64,000 nucleotides of DNA, taken from Prevotella histicola JCM 15637 = DNF00424. GTDB taxonomy: Bacteria; Bacteroidota; Bacteroidia; Bacteroidales; Bacteroidaceae. The position numbers were made by a program, and so were the translations under genes. This document shows positions 6,987 through 16,159 of the stretch, piece by piece. The stretch's first letter is position 1, and each line of letters starts with the position of its first letter. Location of the stretch: NCBI RefSeq assembly GCF_000613925.1, contig NZ_BAJX01000005.1, positions 124,001 through 188,000 of the forward strand, written 5' to 3'. The notes beneath the pieces were generated by a model that saw only the letters and a program-made list of their open reading frames with translations, searched no databases and was not told the DNA's origin.

Positions 6987-8606
6987 TCACATCATTCGTT
7001 CTATAACAAAGTCTTTGTTATATAGGTTTCGTCTTACTTTACCCTTCACTTTCATAAGGTTTCCCTTTGTATCATAGTAATATTCATAAGCGTCAATCTT
7101 GGTTTTCAAGTCCTGAATAGCTGGGTCCGAATCATCTACTAGGTCATCTTCTTTTACTTCAGGATCGCCCTTAAGCGTGATGATAGTCCCCTGTTCATTC
7201 TTTGATATACTGTAAGTTCCATAATCACCAAGCAGATCGAAATATCCTCTACCTGTAGTATCGCCTTCCTCAAAGTACATCTCTGGAGCTATAATAGCGT
7301 CCAATTCAGGCAAATACTGCAGAGCTCCATCGTCAATAAACTCATCCAGATGGAACAAAAGACTCTCTCCTTCAGTTGTACCCATCGTCTCATCCGTCAC
7401 CTTACTGAATCTTTTATCCCTCTTCCAGCTTGCTTCACACCACTTTTTAAGATTCTTATACCATTGATCAAACTGATTCTTATCCTTTATTTCGACGCTG
7501 GTTTCACCTGTCAGATTACTTGTTTCAATAATAAAATGCTGTTTAAGCATCTGTTTCAGCACCTTAACTTCAAGGTTATTCAGTTCCCTATCATAAGCAC
7601 TTGATGCCCAACCTGGTTGCTTAACATCGAGTCCTTCCACTATACACTCTATCCGATAAACATCACCAACCGCCAAGGGTACGAGCTTAAAGGCATGGGT
7701 TCCTGTTATCCAGTCCATATCACTATCTACTTTAATACGATAAGTAAGCATATCCCCCACTCTATATTGTGATGGAAGCAAGGGCTTGTAAGGTGGCTCT
7801 TTTACTACAGACGCTTGCAAACGCTTCATAAACAAATTACCATCCGACACGTTCTTAGCCTCTTGCCAGAAAGAGATATTCCTGTTGACAGGCACATTCT
7901 CCTTGTCTATAGGCCATCGTAACTCACCATCAATCACCATATACACATCATCTTTCTGCGGATTATTATAGAGCCTGATCAATCGTTTTGCATCCTGCCG
8001 AGTGAGCTTCAGGGAGCCAGTAACACTACCTTCAGAACTCTCCTCCTTATGTACTGCCGTGAACGAAGCTGATGGTATGGCATAAGGAGACTTCTTATCC
8101 AAGGCACAAAGGATTGACCAACCATCCATCATCCTATTCAAACCAAAACCAAACATATAACGTGAAGTATCATATAGCTGCTTCTCTCGGGCTAATTTCA
8201 GCAACTTCATCACCGTATTTTCATCCTGTGGATTCACTTGAACGTACGAAGTTTGAGTGGCTGCGCCATCCTCTCCATTATCAGCAGCCTCTGCTGCTGC
8301 AGCTGCAACATACCCTTCGGTATCGGGTAAAGTACCGAAACGCTTTTTGAAAGCAGCAGTTGAATCTGCCTCTCCAGCATCTTCATTATTATAAATCTCA
8401 TCATTGAAACGCCCGAAATACTTCTCCAAAGGTCGGGTAGTGATATGCTTCTGATAGGGCAAAAGCTTATCACTAATTGATTTTAGCAGCTCATGTGGGT
8501 CGTGCAAAACGGGATAGAAGGATATTTGTACGGGCTTCAAGCTTTGTGCAATGGTCAGTTGCAGACAGCTAACAAATACCGATAAGACAAAGATTATACG
8601 TTTCAT
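6987..8606 (-). CDS. Secreted protein of unknown function, paralogue of its upstream neighbour
   Basis: The 539-residue protein has a Sec signal peptide (MKRIIFVLSVFVSCLQLTIA, then Q) and no membrane segment after it. I do not recognise a family. It aligns by eye over its whole length with the next gene upstream (8664-10169). Shared landmarks include LLPxxxxxTxxxL near residue 50, LYDTSRYMFGFGLNR (LYDTTHYRILLSQSL in the neighbour), SPYAIPSASFT (SPSAIPSLSFT), LTRxDA, YRVGDMLTYRIKVD (YVIGDTLTYRFTAK) and LPELDAIIAPEMYFEEGDTTGRGYFDLLG (LPELTVMTVLDNFFSEGQTQGTCYFPCV). Both end just after an E-R sequence. It has an inserted Ala/Glu-rich stretch near 85-115 that the neighbour lacks. The location is periplasm or surface. 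Confidence 0.8.
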   Translation of the reverse strand: MKRIIFVLSVFVSCLQLTIAQSLKPVQISFYPVLHDPHELLKSISDKLLPYQKHITTRPLEKYFGRFNDEIYNNEDAGEADSTAAFKKRFGTLPDTEGYVAAAAAEAADNGEDGAATQTSYVQVNPQDENTVMKLLKLAREKQLYDTSRYMFGFGLNRMMDGWSILCALDKKSPYAIPSASFTAVHKEESSEGSVTGSLKLTRQDAKRLIRLYNNPQKDDVYMVIDGELRWPIDKENVPVNRNISFWQEAKNVSDGNLFMKRLQASVVKEPPYKPLLPSQYRVGDMLTYRIKVDSDMDWITGTHAFKLVPLAVGDVYRIECIVEGLDVKQPGWASSAYDRELNNLEVKVLKQMLKQHFIIETSNLTGETSVEIKDKNQFDQWYKNLKKWCEASWKRDKRFSKVTDETMGTTEGESLLFHLDEFIDDGALQYLPELDAIIAPEMYFEEGDTTGRGYFDLLGDYGTYSISKNEQGTIITLKGDPEVKEDDLVDDSDPAIQDLKTKIDAYEYYYDTKGNLMKVKGKVRRNLYNKDFVIERMM

Positions 8607-8663
8607 AGAGTTTATAAGTTTGATTGTTTGTATTCAAAATTAGCACTTCATTTATTATCAAGA

Positions 8664-10169
8664 CTATCTTACGCGTTCTATCAGAAAGCTATAACCATCA
8701 CCATTCGCCCCACTCTCGCTCTTCTCTTTCGCTTTTGGGTTGGCTGTCCACTGATATTCTAACCGTTGTATGAGCCCTTGTTTATCAATATAATAGACAT
8801 AACTCTCAAACGCAGGACTATTCTTATCCTTTGATTTGAGTGCAATTACATATCCATTATCCTTGTTTGTTATCGTGTAATCTACTAAATTATTCACACA
8901 AGGGAAGTAACAAGTACCCTGTGTCTGACCCTCTGAAAAGAAATTATCCAGCACTGTCATAACAGTCAACTCAGGTAACTGAAGTGCCATATTATCGCTT
9001 GAGAAAAACGAACTCTGCTTGTCTAACAACTCTTCTACCATCTGTTTTGAGAACATTTTCATCTCCTCTTTGCTTGCGCCATACTGTTCTGCATTGGCTA
9101 TCAGATAGGATTCCATTCCTTTAGAGAACGCCTCTTGGTCCTTAAGGTTCGAAACAGTGGTGTGCGTAGACAGGTCAGTCTCTATCATGACGCTATTCTT
9201 GCGAAACAAATAACGGGCTTGGTCTATTATTTCTTGGAAGGCTTTATCACTCTTACCAGCCTCTTCATACATAGGATAGGATATATCTGGAATACACTCT
9301 ATGCGTGTTATTTTATCGTTTACAAGCCTTGGAATTAATTGGAAAATATGTGAGTTCTTCAACTCACTCCCCCCTTGTTTGGCTGTAAAACGATAAGTTA
9401 AAGTATCACCTATCACGTATTGTGCACGATAAAGGGGCGCAAGAGATGCCTCACTCACAGCAGATGAATTCAGATGACGCACAACATCTTCTGCCTTATC
9501 TGCACTCATCTCCTGCGGAAGTTCTAAGTTAAGAGTAGAAACGCCACTGTTAACGAACATTGAGGTGAGGAACTCTCCATACAACAAGAATACGATATTG
9601 TTATCAACTTCATCATAAGTCAGCTTTGTAAAAGCCGACGCTGCATCACGAGTAAGGTCTAGCAGAAAGACGGGATTACCATCACGGCTCATGCCATTAC
9701 GCACGTCTGTGAACGAAAGAGAGGGGATTGCCGATGGACTTTTTAGGTCTATAACGTGCAAATTATACAAATGCTTATCCGAAAGAGACTGAGATAGCAA
9801 GATACGATAGTGTGTTGTATCATATAAACTCTGCTCTTTGGCTATGTTTAAAAGGCTAAGTACCGCACTTTTATTCGTTTCAGAAACATAGAAGATAGCA
9901 TCATCTGTAGGAGAGCTTTTAGCCTTATCAGCCTCTGATTCATCCGAATCATAAGTACTTCCAGAGTCTATATAACCCAACAAATCAATAAGTGACTTTG
10001 AAGTTACACATCCCTTAAAAGGCAACAATTTCTTATTAATTGAACGAATAAGGCTTGCTACATTCTTTACTGAAGGATAGACTGATAAAGGTACAAGCTT
10101 ATCATTTTGTGCAAAGCTTACTTGCAAAAGACCGAGAAACAAAAAGAAAAACAGGATAACACGTTTCAT
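8664..10169 (-). CDS. Secreted protein of unknown function, tandem paralogue
   Basis: The 501-residue protein reads from the ATG at 10169, which gives a clean signal peptide (MKRVILFFFLFLGLLQVSFA, then Q). A longer frame reaches 10226 but runs over the promoter box at 10197-10204, so it is not used. It shares its domain layout with the downstream gene at 6987, 57 bases away, and both follow one promoter, so they probably form an operon born by tandem duplication. The divergence is deep (only short blocks match), which argues for an old duplication and separate roles. No catalytic motif or lipid anchor is visible. Confidence 0.8.
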   Translation of the reverse strand: MKRVILFFFLFLGLLQVSFAQNDKLVPLSVYPSVKNVASLIRSINKKLLPFKGCVTSKSLIDLLGYIDSGSTYDSDESEADKAKSSPTDDAIFYVSETNKSAVLSLLNIAKEQSLYDTTHYRILLSQSLSDKHLYNLHVIDLKSPSAIPSLSFTDVRNGMSRDGNPVFLLDLTRDAASAFTKLTYDEVDNNIVFLLYGEFLTSMFVNSGVSTLNLELPQEMSADKAEDVVRHLNSSAVSEASLAPLYRAQYVIGDTLTYRFTAKQGGSELKNSHIFQLIPRLVNDKITRIECIPDISYPMYEEAGKSDKAFQEIIDQARYLFRKNSVMIETDLSTHTTVSNLKDQEAFSKGMESYLIANAEQYGASKEEMKMFSKQMVEELLDKQSSFFSSDNMALQLPELTVMTVLDNFFSEGQTQGTCYFPCVNNLVDYTITNKDNGYVIALKSKDKNSPAFESYVYYIDKQGLIQRLEYQWTANPKAKEKSESGANGDGYSFLIERVR

Positions 10170-10196
10170 AAAAACCTTTAAGTTAGTTATTTGAAA

Positions 10197-10227
10197 CAAA
10201 GATAAGTATAAACATTGACACTTCAAA
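10197..10227 (-). promoter_or_regulatory. Promoter of the paralogous secreted-protein pair
   Basis: On the minus strand, TTTG at 10227-10224 and TATCTTTG at 10204-10197 are spaced 23 bases apart, matching both boxes of the Bacteroidota promoter. The leader to the ATG at 10169 is about 20 bases. Confidence 0.7.
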
Positions 10228-10300
10228 ATAACTAGACAGAAACATCAAATAATCATCTTTCTAGTGGTAATCTCATTCATTTTAGATGATGGGACATGGT

Positions 10301-10404
10301 ATTACAGAAAATTACAAAGGCCTTGTAGAAGTATTACAGACGGCTTGTAGAAAGATTACAAGCGGCTTGTAAAAAGATTACAGACGCCTTGTAATTTTCT
10401 GTAA
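10301..10404. repeat. Family-2 element, copy 1 (22-bp units inside 16-bp terminal inverted repeats)
   Basis: Four stem-loop units of the form TTACA-N6-TGTAA/G start every 22 bases. The block begins with TTACAGAAAATTACAA (10302-10317) and ends with its exact reverse complement (10389-10404). A second copy in the opposite orientation lies at 20921-21025. Similarity continues on the right for about 45-80 bases (GGCGCAC...ATCGCTCTTCTA-like sequence). No ORF lies inside. Confidence 0.75.
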
Positions 10405-10635
10405 CGGCGCACCTGGAGATGTCTGCGTCGCTCTTCTAACAGTAAGCTAAACGTTAATTGCCAAGCATAGATAAACCTTAAACGAATGAATTGCGTATGG
10501 GGAGTTCAGCCTTAAGCCATACATATAAAAAGATTTATCGGACACCAATACATCAAAATATAACTGAAAGTAATTGGCAACATGGTTGGGAACAACTTCA
10601 TTCACCAACTAAAGACATACAAAACATCACAAAAA

Positions 10636-10676
10636 AAGCGGCTAATAGCAGGTTTCGATACTGCTATTAGCCGCTT
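10636..10676 (-). terminator. ispF intrinsic terminator
   Basis: A 16-bp perfect stem AAGCGGCTAATAGCAG (10636-10651) with 10661-10676. The A run at 10631-10637 becomes a U tract on the minus strand. Confidence 0.85.
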
Positions 10677-10700
10677 GGCTATTTCTTTAAATCGTAGTGT

Positions 10701-11207
10701 TTATGCTTTCACTATCAGACAAACGGCATACGCTGCCATACCTTCTTCACGCCCAACGAAGCCCATTCGCTCGGAAGTAGTAGCCTTGATGGACACTGCA
10801 TCCTCATCACAGCCAATGATTTCTGCCAGACATTTGCACATAGCAGGGATGTGCGGATTAATCTTCGGACGCTCTGCACAGACTGTTGCATCGATGTTTC
10901 CAACACGATAACCCTTGGTTGCAAGGAGCTCTATGGTCTTGCGAAGGATTACTTTTGAATCCATATCCAATGTATCGGCAGAGGTATCAGGGAAATGATA
11001 ACCAATGTCACGCATATTGGCAGCACCAAGTAACGCATCACAAATGGCATGAATGAGAACATCAGCATCACTATGTCCGAGTAAGCCAAGACTATGTTCT
11101 ATCTTAATACCACCTAAGTAAAGGTCGCGCCCCTCTACAAGTTTATGGACATCGTACCCCATTCCGACACGGAAAGATGGGATTATTGGATTTTGAGAAG
11201 TAGACAT
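10701..11207 (-). CDS. ispF: IspF, 2-C-methyl-D-erythritol 2,4-cyclodiphosphate synthase
   Basis: The protein has 168 residues from the ATG at 11207. A TTG eight codons earlier is possible but less likely. IspF cyclises CDP-ME-2-phosphate to MEcPP with loss of CMP in the non-mevalonate pathway. Visible signatures are FRVGMGYDVHKL (zinc ligands D-x-H), the GLLGHSDADVLIHAICDALLGAA block with the third zinc ligand, IGYHFPDT, and the C-terminal KATTSERMGFVGREEGMAAYAV. The protein works as a cytoplasmic homotrimer. It is the last gene of the run porU-porV-ispF. I recall this neighbourhood from Porphyromonas gingivalis, which would make the linkage with type IX secretion genes old. Confidence 0.95.
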   Translation of the reverse strand: MSTSQNPIIPSFRVGMGYDVHKLVEGRDLYLGGIKIEHSLGLLGHSDADVLIHAICDALLGAANMRDIGYHFPDTSADTLDMDSKVILRKTIELLATKGYRVGNIDATVCAERPKINPHIPAMCKCLAEIIGCDEDAVSIKATTSERMGFVGREEGMAAYAVCLIVKA

Positions 11208-11224
11208 AATACTAATTGGAAACC

Positions 11225-11251
11225 TCCGCAAACTCCTCCAAAGGGGAGGAT
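11225..11251. repeat. Short GGAGG/CCTCC palindromic spacer
   Basis: CCTCCGCAAACTCCTCC-AAAG-GGGAGGA between ispF and porV. Similar CCTCC...GGAGG spacers are, to my recollection, scattered in many Bacteroidota genomes. One copy was seen here. Confidence 0.35.
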
Positions 11252-11319
11252 GTCTTTGCTGACATATAAGCAGGAGATTATAAATAAGTTAAAGTTTAAA
11301 TCGCCCCAAACGAGTATTC

Positions 11320-12486
11320 TTACCTCCGTTTAAACAGGTCTTTGATTCCATCCATATCAAACGACAAGGAGAAACGCAGTGTCTGGTCAAGTGGATTGCT
11401 CTTGGCTGTTGCCACAACGTAACCAGCATCCAACGAGAACACACTCATCTTGAAGCCTGCACCAAAGGTAAAATACTTTCGATTACCCTTGTTTTCACTC
11501 TCATTATGGTAACCTGCACGGAGAGAGAACTTATCATTGTAAGTGTATTCTGCACCAACACTCCACTGAATCTCCTGCATTTCCTCAGAGAAACCATTAG
11601 GTGCATCACCGAAACTCTTGAAGATTCCAGAGATAGAAGACACATCATAATAGTCCTTCTGCAGGCGGTTGTCATAGTCAACTTCCGACTCATCAGCCCT
11701 ACGTTTTGGGTAAGTTGGCACGAGAAGCTTATTGGCATCTGCTGCAATAGTAAACTTATTGAACTCGTCAATAGGAATCATGAGGGATGCACCAAGGCGC
11801 AAATTGGTTGGAATAAACTCTGAACGGTTATCTCCACCAAAGGTAATCTTAGACCCAATGTTGGAGATGTTCATACCCAAACCTAACTGACACTCACGCT
11901 GACCAATGTTTATATAATTCTGATAATAGCATGAGAGGTCGGCAGCAAAGGCTGAACCAGGAGATGTATCATCCGTGAAATTGTAAGTAAGGTCTGAATA
12001 AATCCAGCGTACAGCAGCTCCCAAAGAGAAGTGTTCACTCAACATCAGTGAGTAAGCAACATCAAATGACATCTCATAAGGATTGATAGTCAATGCTGAA
12101 CCATCATTAGACTGCACCTCACCTAATGAGAAATAACGCATTGAAGCAGACACTGCACTGTAGTCACCAATACGATAATAACCTGCAAGGTAGGCAAGGT
12201 CAATGTCACTTACCAACTGTCGGAGCCATGGAGTATAGTTCAGAGACACACCAGCACGTGAGATATTAAAAGGATACTTTGCAGGATTCCAGTATTGTGA
12301 GTTCACATCTGGATCAGTAGCAGCACCAACATCACCCATACCTGCAGACCTTGCATCAGGCGCAATGGTCTGTGATGTAACCGAAGTGTTGACTGGATTG
12401 AACATGTTTCGCTTATCTTGGGCTGTCACAGTAGTAGAGACAAGCACCGCTAATGCCAAAATAGTTAATCTAAATGATTGATTCAT
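11320..12486 (-). CDS. porV: PorV (LptO), type IX secretion outer-membrane beta-barrel
   Basis: The 388-residue protein starts with MNQSFRLTILALAVLVSTTVTA as signal peptide. PorV is a 14-strand FadL-like barrel that collects cargo leaving the SprA translocon and hands it to the PorU sortase. Family marks are TIAPDARSAGMGDVGAATDPDVNSQYWNPAKYPF near the N-terminus, alternating aromatic and small residues through the barrel, and FSLRAGYHNESENKG, FTFGAGFKM and LDAGY in the last strands. An upstream ATG at 12513 adds nine residues but lies directly after the U tract of a hairpin, so 12486 is preferred. It follows porU with an intrinsic-terminator-like hairpin between the genes. Confidence 0.93.
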   Translation of the reverse strand: MNQSFRLTILALAVLVSTTVTAQDKRNMFNPVNTSVTSQTIAPDARSAGMGDVGAATDPDVNSQYWNPAKYPFNISRAGVSLNYTPWLRQLVSDIDLAYLAGYYRIGDYSAVSASMRYFSLGEVQSNDGSALTINPYEMSFDVAYSLMLSEHFSLGAAVRWIYSDLTYNFTDDTSPGSAFAADLSCYYQNYINIGQRECQLGLGMNISNIGSKITFGGDNRSEFIPTNLRLGASLMIPIDEFNKFTIAADANKLLVPTYPKRRADESEVDYDNRLQKDYYDVSSISGIFKSFGDAPNGFSEEMQEIQWSVGAEYTYNDKFSLRAGYHNESENKGNRKYFTFGAGFKMSVFSLDAGYVVATAKSNPLDQTLRFSLSFDMDGIKDLFKRR

Positions 12487-12513
12487 TCTCTTTATTTGGG
12501 GTTTCTTATTCAT

Positions 12514-12559
12514 AAAAAAAATCCATGATACAGCCCTAATCATTAGCTGTACCATGGAT
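12514..12559 (-). terminator. Attenuator-like hairpin between porU and porV
   Basis: A 14-bp stem (12546-12559 with 12521-12534, one G-U) is followed on the minus strand by seven U residues, in the spacer 18 bases after the porU stop and before the porV start. This is the layout of an intrinsic terminator inside an apparent operon. Confidence 0.7.
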
Positions 12560-12577
12560 AGAAACGTCACTTTGTAC

Positions 12578-15500
12578 TTATTTATTGTCTATGACTATGA
12601 GTTTCTTCGCCTTAGTTACCTTCGTAGCTCCATTACATGTCAGGCGCACACGGTAAAGATAGACACCCGTATGTAGCCTTCCTCCGTTATTAATAGTCAG
12701 ATCCCAATTCATTGCGAAGGCATTACCAGAGGAAACTCCAGACTCTTCATGATGCCACAAAAGCCTTCCGCTCATATCAAAGACCTCAAGAGTAATATCG
12801 ACATTGGAGCCTATGAAGTCGTGAGTTACGATGAATGTTGTCTGCGTTCGAGCTGGATTCTCTGTCGCTTCCACACTGGCATTGTCAGGAGCAAGCCCCT
12901 TCACGACATTGAAATGCAGCGTAACGGTTGACGGATTGTTCAGAATATCCCACGCACGGAACTGTAATGTGTGGGCACCTTCGGTCAATTCGGGTAGACT
13001 ATAGCCTGTTGAACCAGAAGTATAGCTACCAAAATCATAGCGAAAGTTATCATTGAGATTGAAAGTCTGCGTTGCTTTGCCATCAACAACAAGCTGCATG
13101 TCATGTCCAATGCCATTCCCTGATGCGTTAAGTCCGTCCTTATCGGTTATCTGAGCAAAGAAATAGGGTGTTGAATTCACCTTTCCACCATCAACAAAGG
13201 ATGGGTTATTGAGGTAAGCATGAATAGATGGACCTATAGAATCATTATAAACGATTTCTGAACCATGGATATGAAAGCCTTCTTCTACCCCATTTGCCAT
13301 AAGCGTATGGTCTGAACTGATTGCTGAAAGATTGATAAGTCCACTCCCATCAGCATAGTTTAGATCACGAGGTACGGCAAAAGTGAAACTAAACGCACCA
13401 TTACGCACACTGTCAGTACCGTTATAAAGAATCTTCTGACGGTCATAATACTGGAAAGCAGAGTCTGATGTCTCTTCTTGTTTCTTACATGTTATCAGCT
13501 CTCGGGTATCTCTTACGACAGAAGTAAGCAAGCCATTAAAGCCCGTTTGCTTCTCTCCACCTTTATATATATGTCCTTTTACTGTCACAACTGAACCACC
13601 TTTGAGGACAACTGAGCCTAGAGCATCAGGCACTTTACCATTAATGCTCTCTACTTTCACCTGCAGGCGTGGAAGATTCAACGACAGTGCAGGGTCACCA
13701 AGAAGGGAATATTGCAGTTTGTTTGGCGTCAAGTCACTACTAGAATTTATCAATTCACATTTTGCCAGACGCTGTGCTTCACCCAAAGTCGTTGGCTTTC
13801 CATCCGTAAAACTCAACACATGTTTCAGGAAAGCGGTGTTAATAGCTTTGTTATAGTAAGCATAAACGGTACGTGTTGTACCCCAGAAAGCAACAGAACC
13901 ACCTTTCTTATTCAACATTGCAGCCTCACCGATTGTGGGAATAGTACCATCAAAAGGCATAATATCGCAACTGGCAGTAATCCAAAGAGGAAGATTTGCA
14001 TTTGAGAAATTAGCAAAGTCACTCAGCTTAAGTACTGCTTCATGGGATATCTGATCTTCTTTTCCATGACCAGCATAGTCCATAATCAATGCACCCTGTG
14101 CTTGTTGCTGTTTTATAATAGAGCTAACTTCAGGATAGGTATTACCTGTTGCAGATGAAATACGCGTATATGAGTCCCACATTACCTTCCGAACGTAATA
14201 GTCAGGATAAGCTGCCATGATGGCTTCTGCGGTCTTATTGACGTCATTCATGTGAAGATTGTTGTTGCCATCATCGCCCATGAACATGATAATGTTCTCC
14301 CAACTGCCACCATTCTTGTTCTGTGTATAGTTGATTGTCTTGTCAACCAGGATCTGAGCATCCGTAGCTGTCGTAACAGGAAACCTTCCTACGCCTAGAT
14401 CTTCCTTATCACCACTGAGCAAATTGTCACCTTCGCCATCATCCATAAGCGTAAACCAACCGTCATTAACATAACAATCAGTCTCGCTAAAGGAGTTTTC
14501 ACTCTCGTAAGCCAGCAGATAATCATCAGGATTAAGGCTTCGACAATCAGCTGTCAGCATACGATTATCCCATACACAGTCGCCAAAGAGGAGTAAAGAC
14601 TGTGGCATTTCCTTATCATCTGTTGCCCGATCATACAACATTTTCAGATATCTGCGATAAGCCATGGCGTCAGGTGTACCGCTGGAGAACTCATTATAAA
14701 GCTCATCAGCAGGGACAACACGAACAGTAATGTTATCATGTGTGCGGTGAAAGTCGGCTAATCGTTCTGCCTGTGCCAGTAGTTTCTGACTTGTAGGAAT
14801 AATTATCACCATGTTAACAGGTGTATCTGCATGATGATCTTGGTTCGTTATGTTGTACACATACTCGGGAACTGGGAATGAAGACTTCAATGAAGGAGCA
14901 GGTGCAGGCTTATCATATGCCATCGAAATATAGTCAAGTCGCACTGGACCACCTGACACTGTAGTCAGTCGGATACTATCAGTATTCTGTAGATTATCAA
15001 GCTCATAGCTTCTTATTACTTCATAACCTTTATCATAAGAATCGCCTGGAGACACATGAATCTGAGAAAGTTGTCTTCCATTCAGCTCAACCTTAACATC
15101 TGATGCATAAGTACCTGTTGTTACGCCAACGGTTAGTATTCCCTTTGACGCCTTCCCTTTATTTACTAAAGAATATACTTTCGGTACATTCAACTTTAAT
15201 GGTGTACTCTCAAAAAGGTCACGCCCACCATGATACCAACTGTAATCATCCACTTCATGCAGCGCATGATAATCAGAAGGAGAGGGATAAAAACTATTGA
15301 TAAAAGCTGTACTATCAGCTATGGTTGCTGGTGTTCCAGAATCATCTTCAGTCAGAAAATAACAGCCAAAGTCTGAGTAAGGATTGCGAATTCTTCTTTT
15401 CGCCGTTGCAGATGCCCAACTAACAGGACCTTCCGCATAGAAAAGTCGTCTGCCATTAGACACATAAGTAGGGACTTCCTTCAGATCATCATGGGAACGA

Positions 15501-16159
15501 AGGTAGGCATCATCCAACACTTCATTTTGGAGATTGCCACCATAACCATAGATCTTTACCTTGTCAGGATTAGAGAAACCAGCACGACGTATCAGTTCAT
15601 TCGTCAGTTGATACACACCTGTTGAAGAGACTTTTATCTTTGCCCACTTGCCATTTGCAAGGACTGAATGTGCTGCATAGCGACTGGCTGCGTCTGAAGA
15701 TGCGCTTCCTACCCGTGTAGACATCGTACGTACGGATTTCTTCTTAGCAAGTGCTGACTTCGGACGAGAGGTAAGTGCTATCATGAAACTAACAAGAAAC
15801 TGCTTCTTCCCATTACGTTCAACGATAGGCGTAAGGGAGAATTCCAGAACTCCACGCTTACGATCAACTGTCATTCGTTGGTGAATAGCAGGAAGAACAG
15901 AAGGAACTTCACTTGTAAGTGCATTATAACGTGCTATGTCCTCTTTGCTCATATCTATGAACTCTGGATAACGAATCGACAGTTCATAGGTAGAGTCAGC
16001 ATAGTGTTCTCCTACAGGAATAGCATATCTAAAGCTTGGTAAAGAAGTCCCAATAGTAACATCATTAACCGTAAGATTAAAGAATCTCTGCTGCTGGGCA
16101 ACCACTTTCAGACAACCCACCAGTAACAAGAAGCAGAGTATTGTTGATAGTCTCTTCAT
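12578..16159 (-). CDS. porU: PorU, type IX secretion sortase (C25 gingipain-like)
   Basis: The 1193-residue protein has a signal peptide (MKRLSTILCFLLLVGCLKVVA, then Q). PorU removes the C-terminal signal of type IX cargo at the cell surface and attaches A-LPS. The C25 peptidase domain spans roughly residues 440-830. The catalytic pair is in place: His about 698 in DYAGHGKEDQISHE and Cys about 731 in WITASCDIMPFDG. The C-terminus ends in a type IX-like signal domain: NPARTQTTFIVTHDF, then VFDMSGRLLW, then a GVYLYRVRL strand and KKLIV at the end. Its ATG directly abuts the stop of the FAH-family gene, so the two are probably co-transcribed. porV follows. Confidence 0.95.
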   Translation of the reverse strand: MKRLSTILCFLLLVGCLKVVAQQQRFFNLTVNDVTIGTSLPSFRYAIPVGEHYADSTYELSIRYPEFIDMSKEDIARYNALTSEVPSVLPAIHQRMTVDRKRGVLEFSLTPIVERNGKKQFLVSFMIALTSRPKSALAKKKSVRTMSTRVGSASSDAASRYAAHSVLANGKWAKIKVSSTGVYQLTNELIRRAGFSNPDKVKIYGYGGNLQNEVLDDAYLRSHDDLKEVPTYVSNGRRLFYAEGPVSWASATAKRRIRNPYSDFGCYFLTEDDSGTPATIADSTAFINSFYPSPSDYHALHEVDDYSWYHGGRDLFESTPLKLNVPKVYSLVNKGKASKGILTVGVTTGTYASDVKVELNGRQLSQIHVSPGDSYDKGYEVIRSYELDNLQNTDSIRLTTVSGGPVRLDYISMAYDKPAPAPSLKSSFPVPEYVYNITNQDHHADTPVNMVIIIPTSQKLLAQAERLADFHRTHDNITVRVVPADELYNEFSSGTPDAMAYRRYLKMLYDRATDDKEMPQSLLLFGDCVWDNRMLTADCRSLNPDDYLLAYESENSFSETDCYVNDGWFTLMDDGEGDNLLSGDKEDLGVGRFPVTTATDAQILVDKTINYTQNKNGGSWENIIMFMGDDGNNNLHMNDVNKTAEAIMAAYPDYYVRKVMWDSYTRISSATGNTYPEVSSIIKQQQAQGALIMDYAGHGKEDQISHEAVLKLSDFANFSNANLPLWITASCDIMPFDGTIPTIGEAAMLNKKGGSVAFWGTTRTVYAYYNKAINTAFLKHVLSFTDGKPTTLGEAQRLAKCELINSSSDLTPNKLQYSLLGDPALSLNLPRLQVKVESINGKVPDALGSVVLKGGSVVTVKGHIYKGGEKQTGFNGLLTSVVRDTRELITCKKQEETSDSAFQYYDRQKILYNGTDSVRNGAFSFTFAVPRDLNYADGSGLINLSAISSDHTLMANGVEEGFHIHGSEIVYNDSIGPSIHAYLNNPSFVDGGKVNSTPYFFAQITDKDGLNASGNGIGHDMQLVVDGKATQTFNLNDNFRYDFGSYTSGSTGYSLPELTEGAHTLQFRAWDILNNPSTVTLHFNVVKGLAPDNASVEATENPARTQTTFIVTHDFIGSNVDITLEVFDMSGRLLWHHEESGVSSGNAFAMNWDLTINNGGRLHTGVYLYRVRLTCNGATKVTKAKKLIVIDNK

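Larger units (their letters stand above)
10170..10700. other. Intergenic stretch between the secreted-protein pair and ispF
   Basis: It contains the secreted-pair promoter, family-2 element copy 1 with its homologous right flank to about 10460, and the ispF terminator at 10636-10676. Nothing coding is apparent in 10460-10630. Confidence 0.65.

Noticed and set aside
10170-10226. Longer N-terminus of the secreted paralogue
   Set aside because: The extension runs over a promoter -7 box and precedes a perfect signal peptide at 10169.
11208-11231. Longer N-terminus of IspF from a TTG
   Set aside because: The ATG at 11207 gives the normal IspF length, and the extension has no conserved residues.
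12487-12570. Longer N-terminus of PorV
   Set aside because: These codons are the translated hairpin and U tract of the porU-porV spacer.
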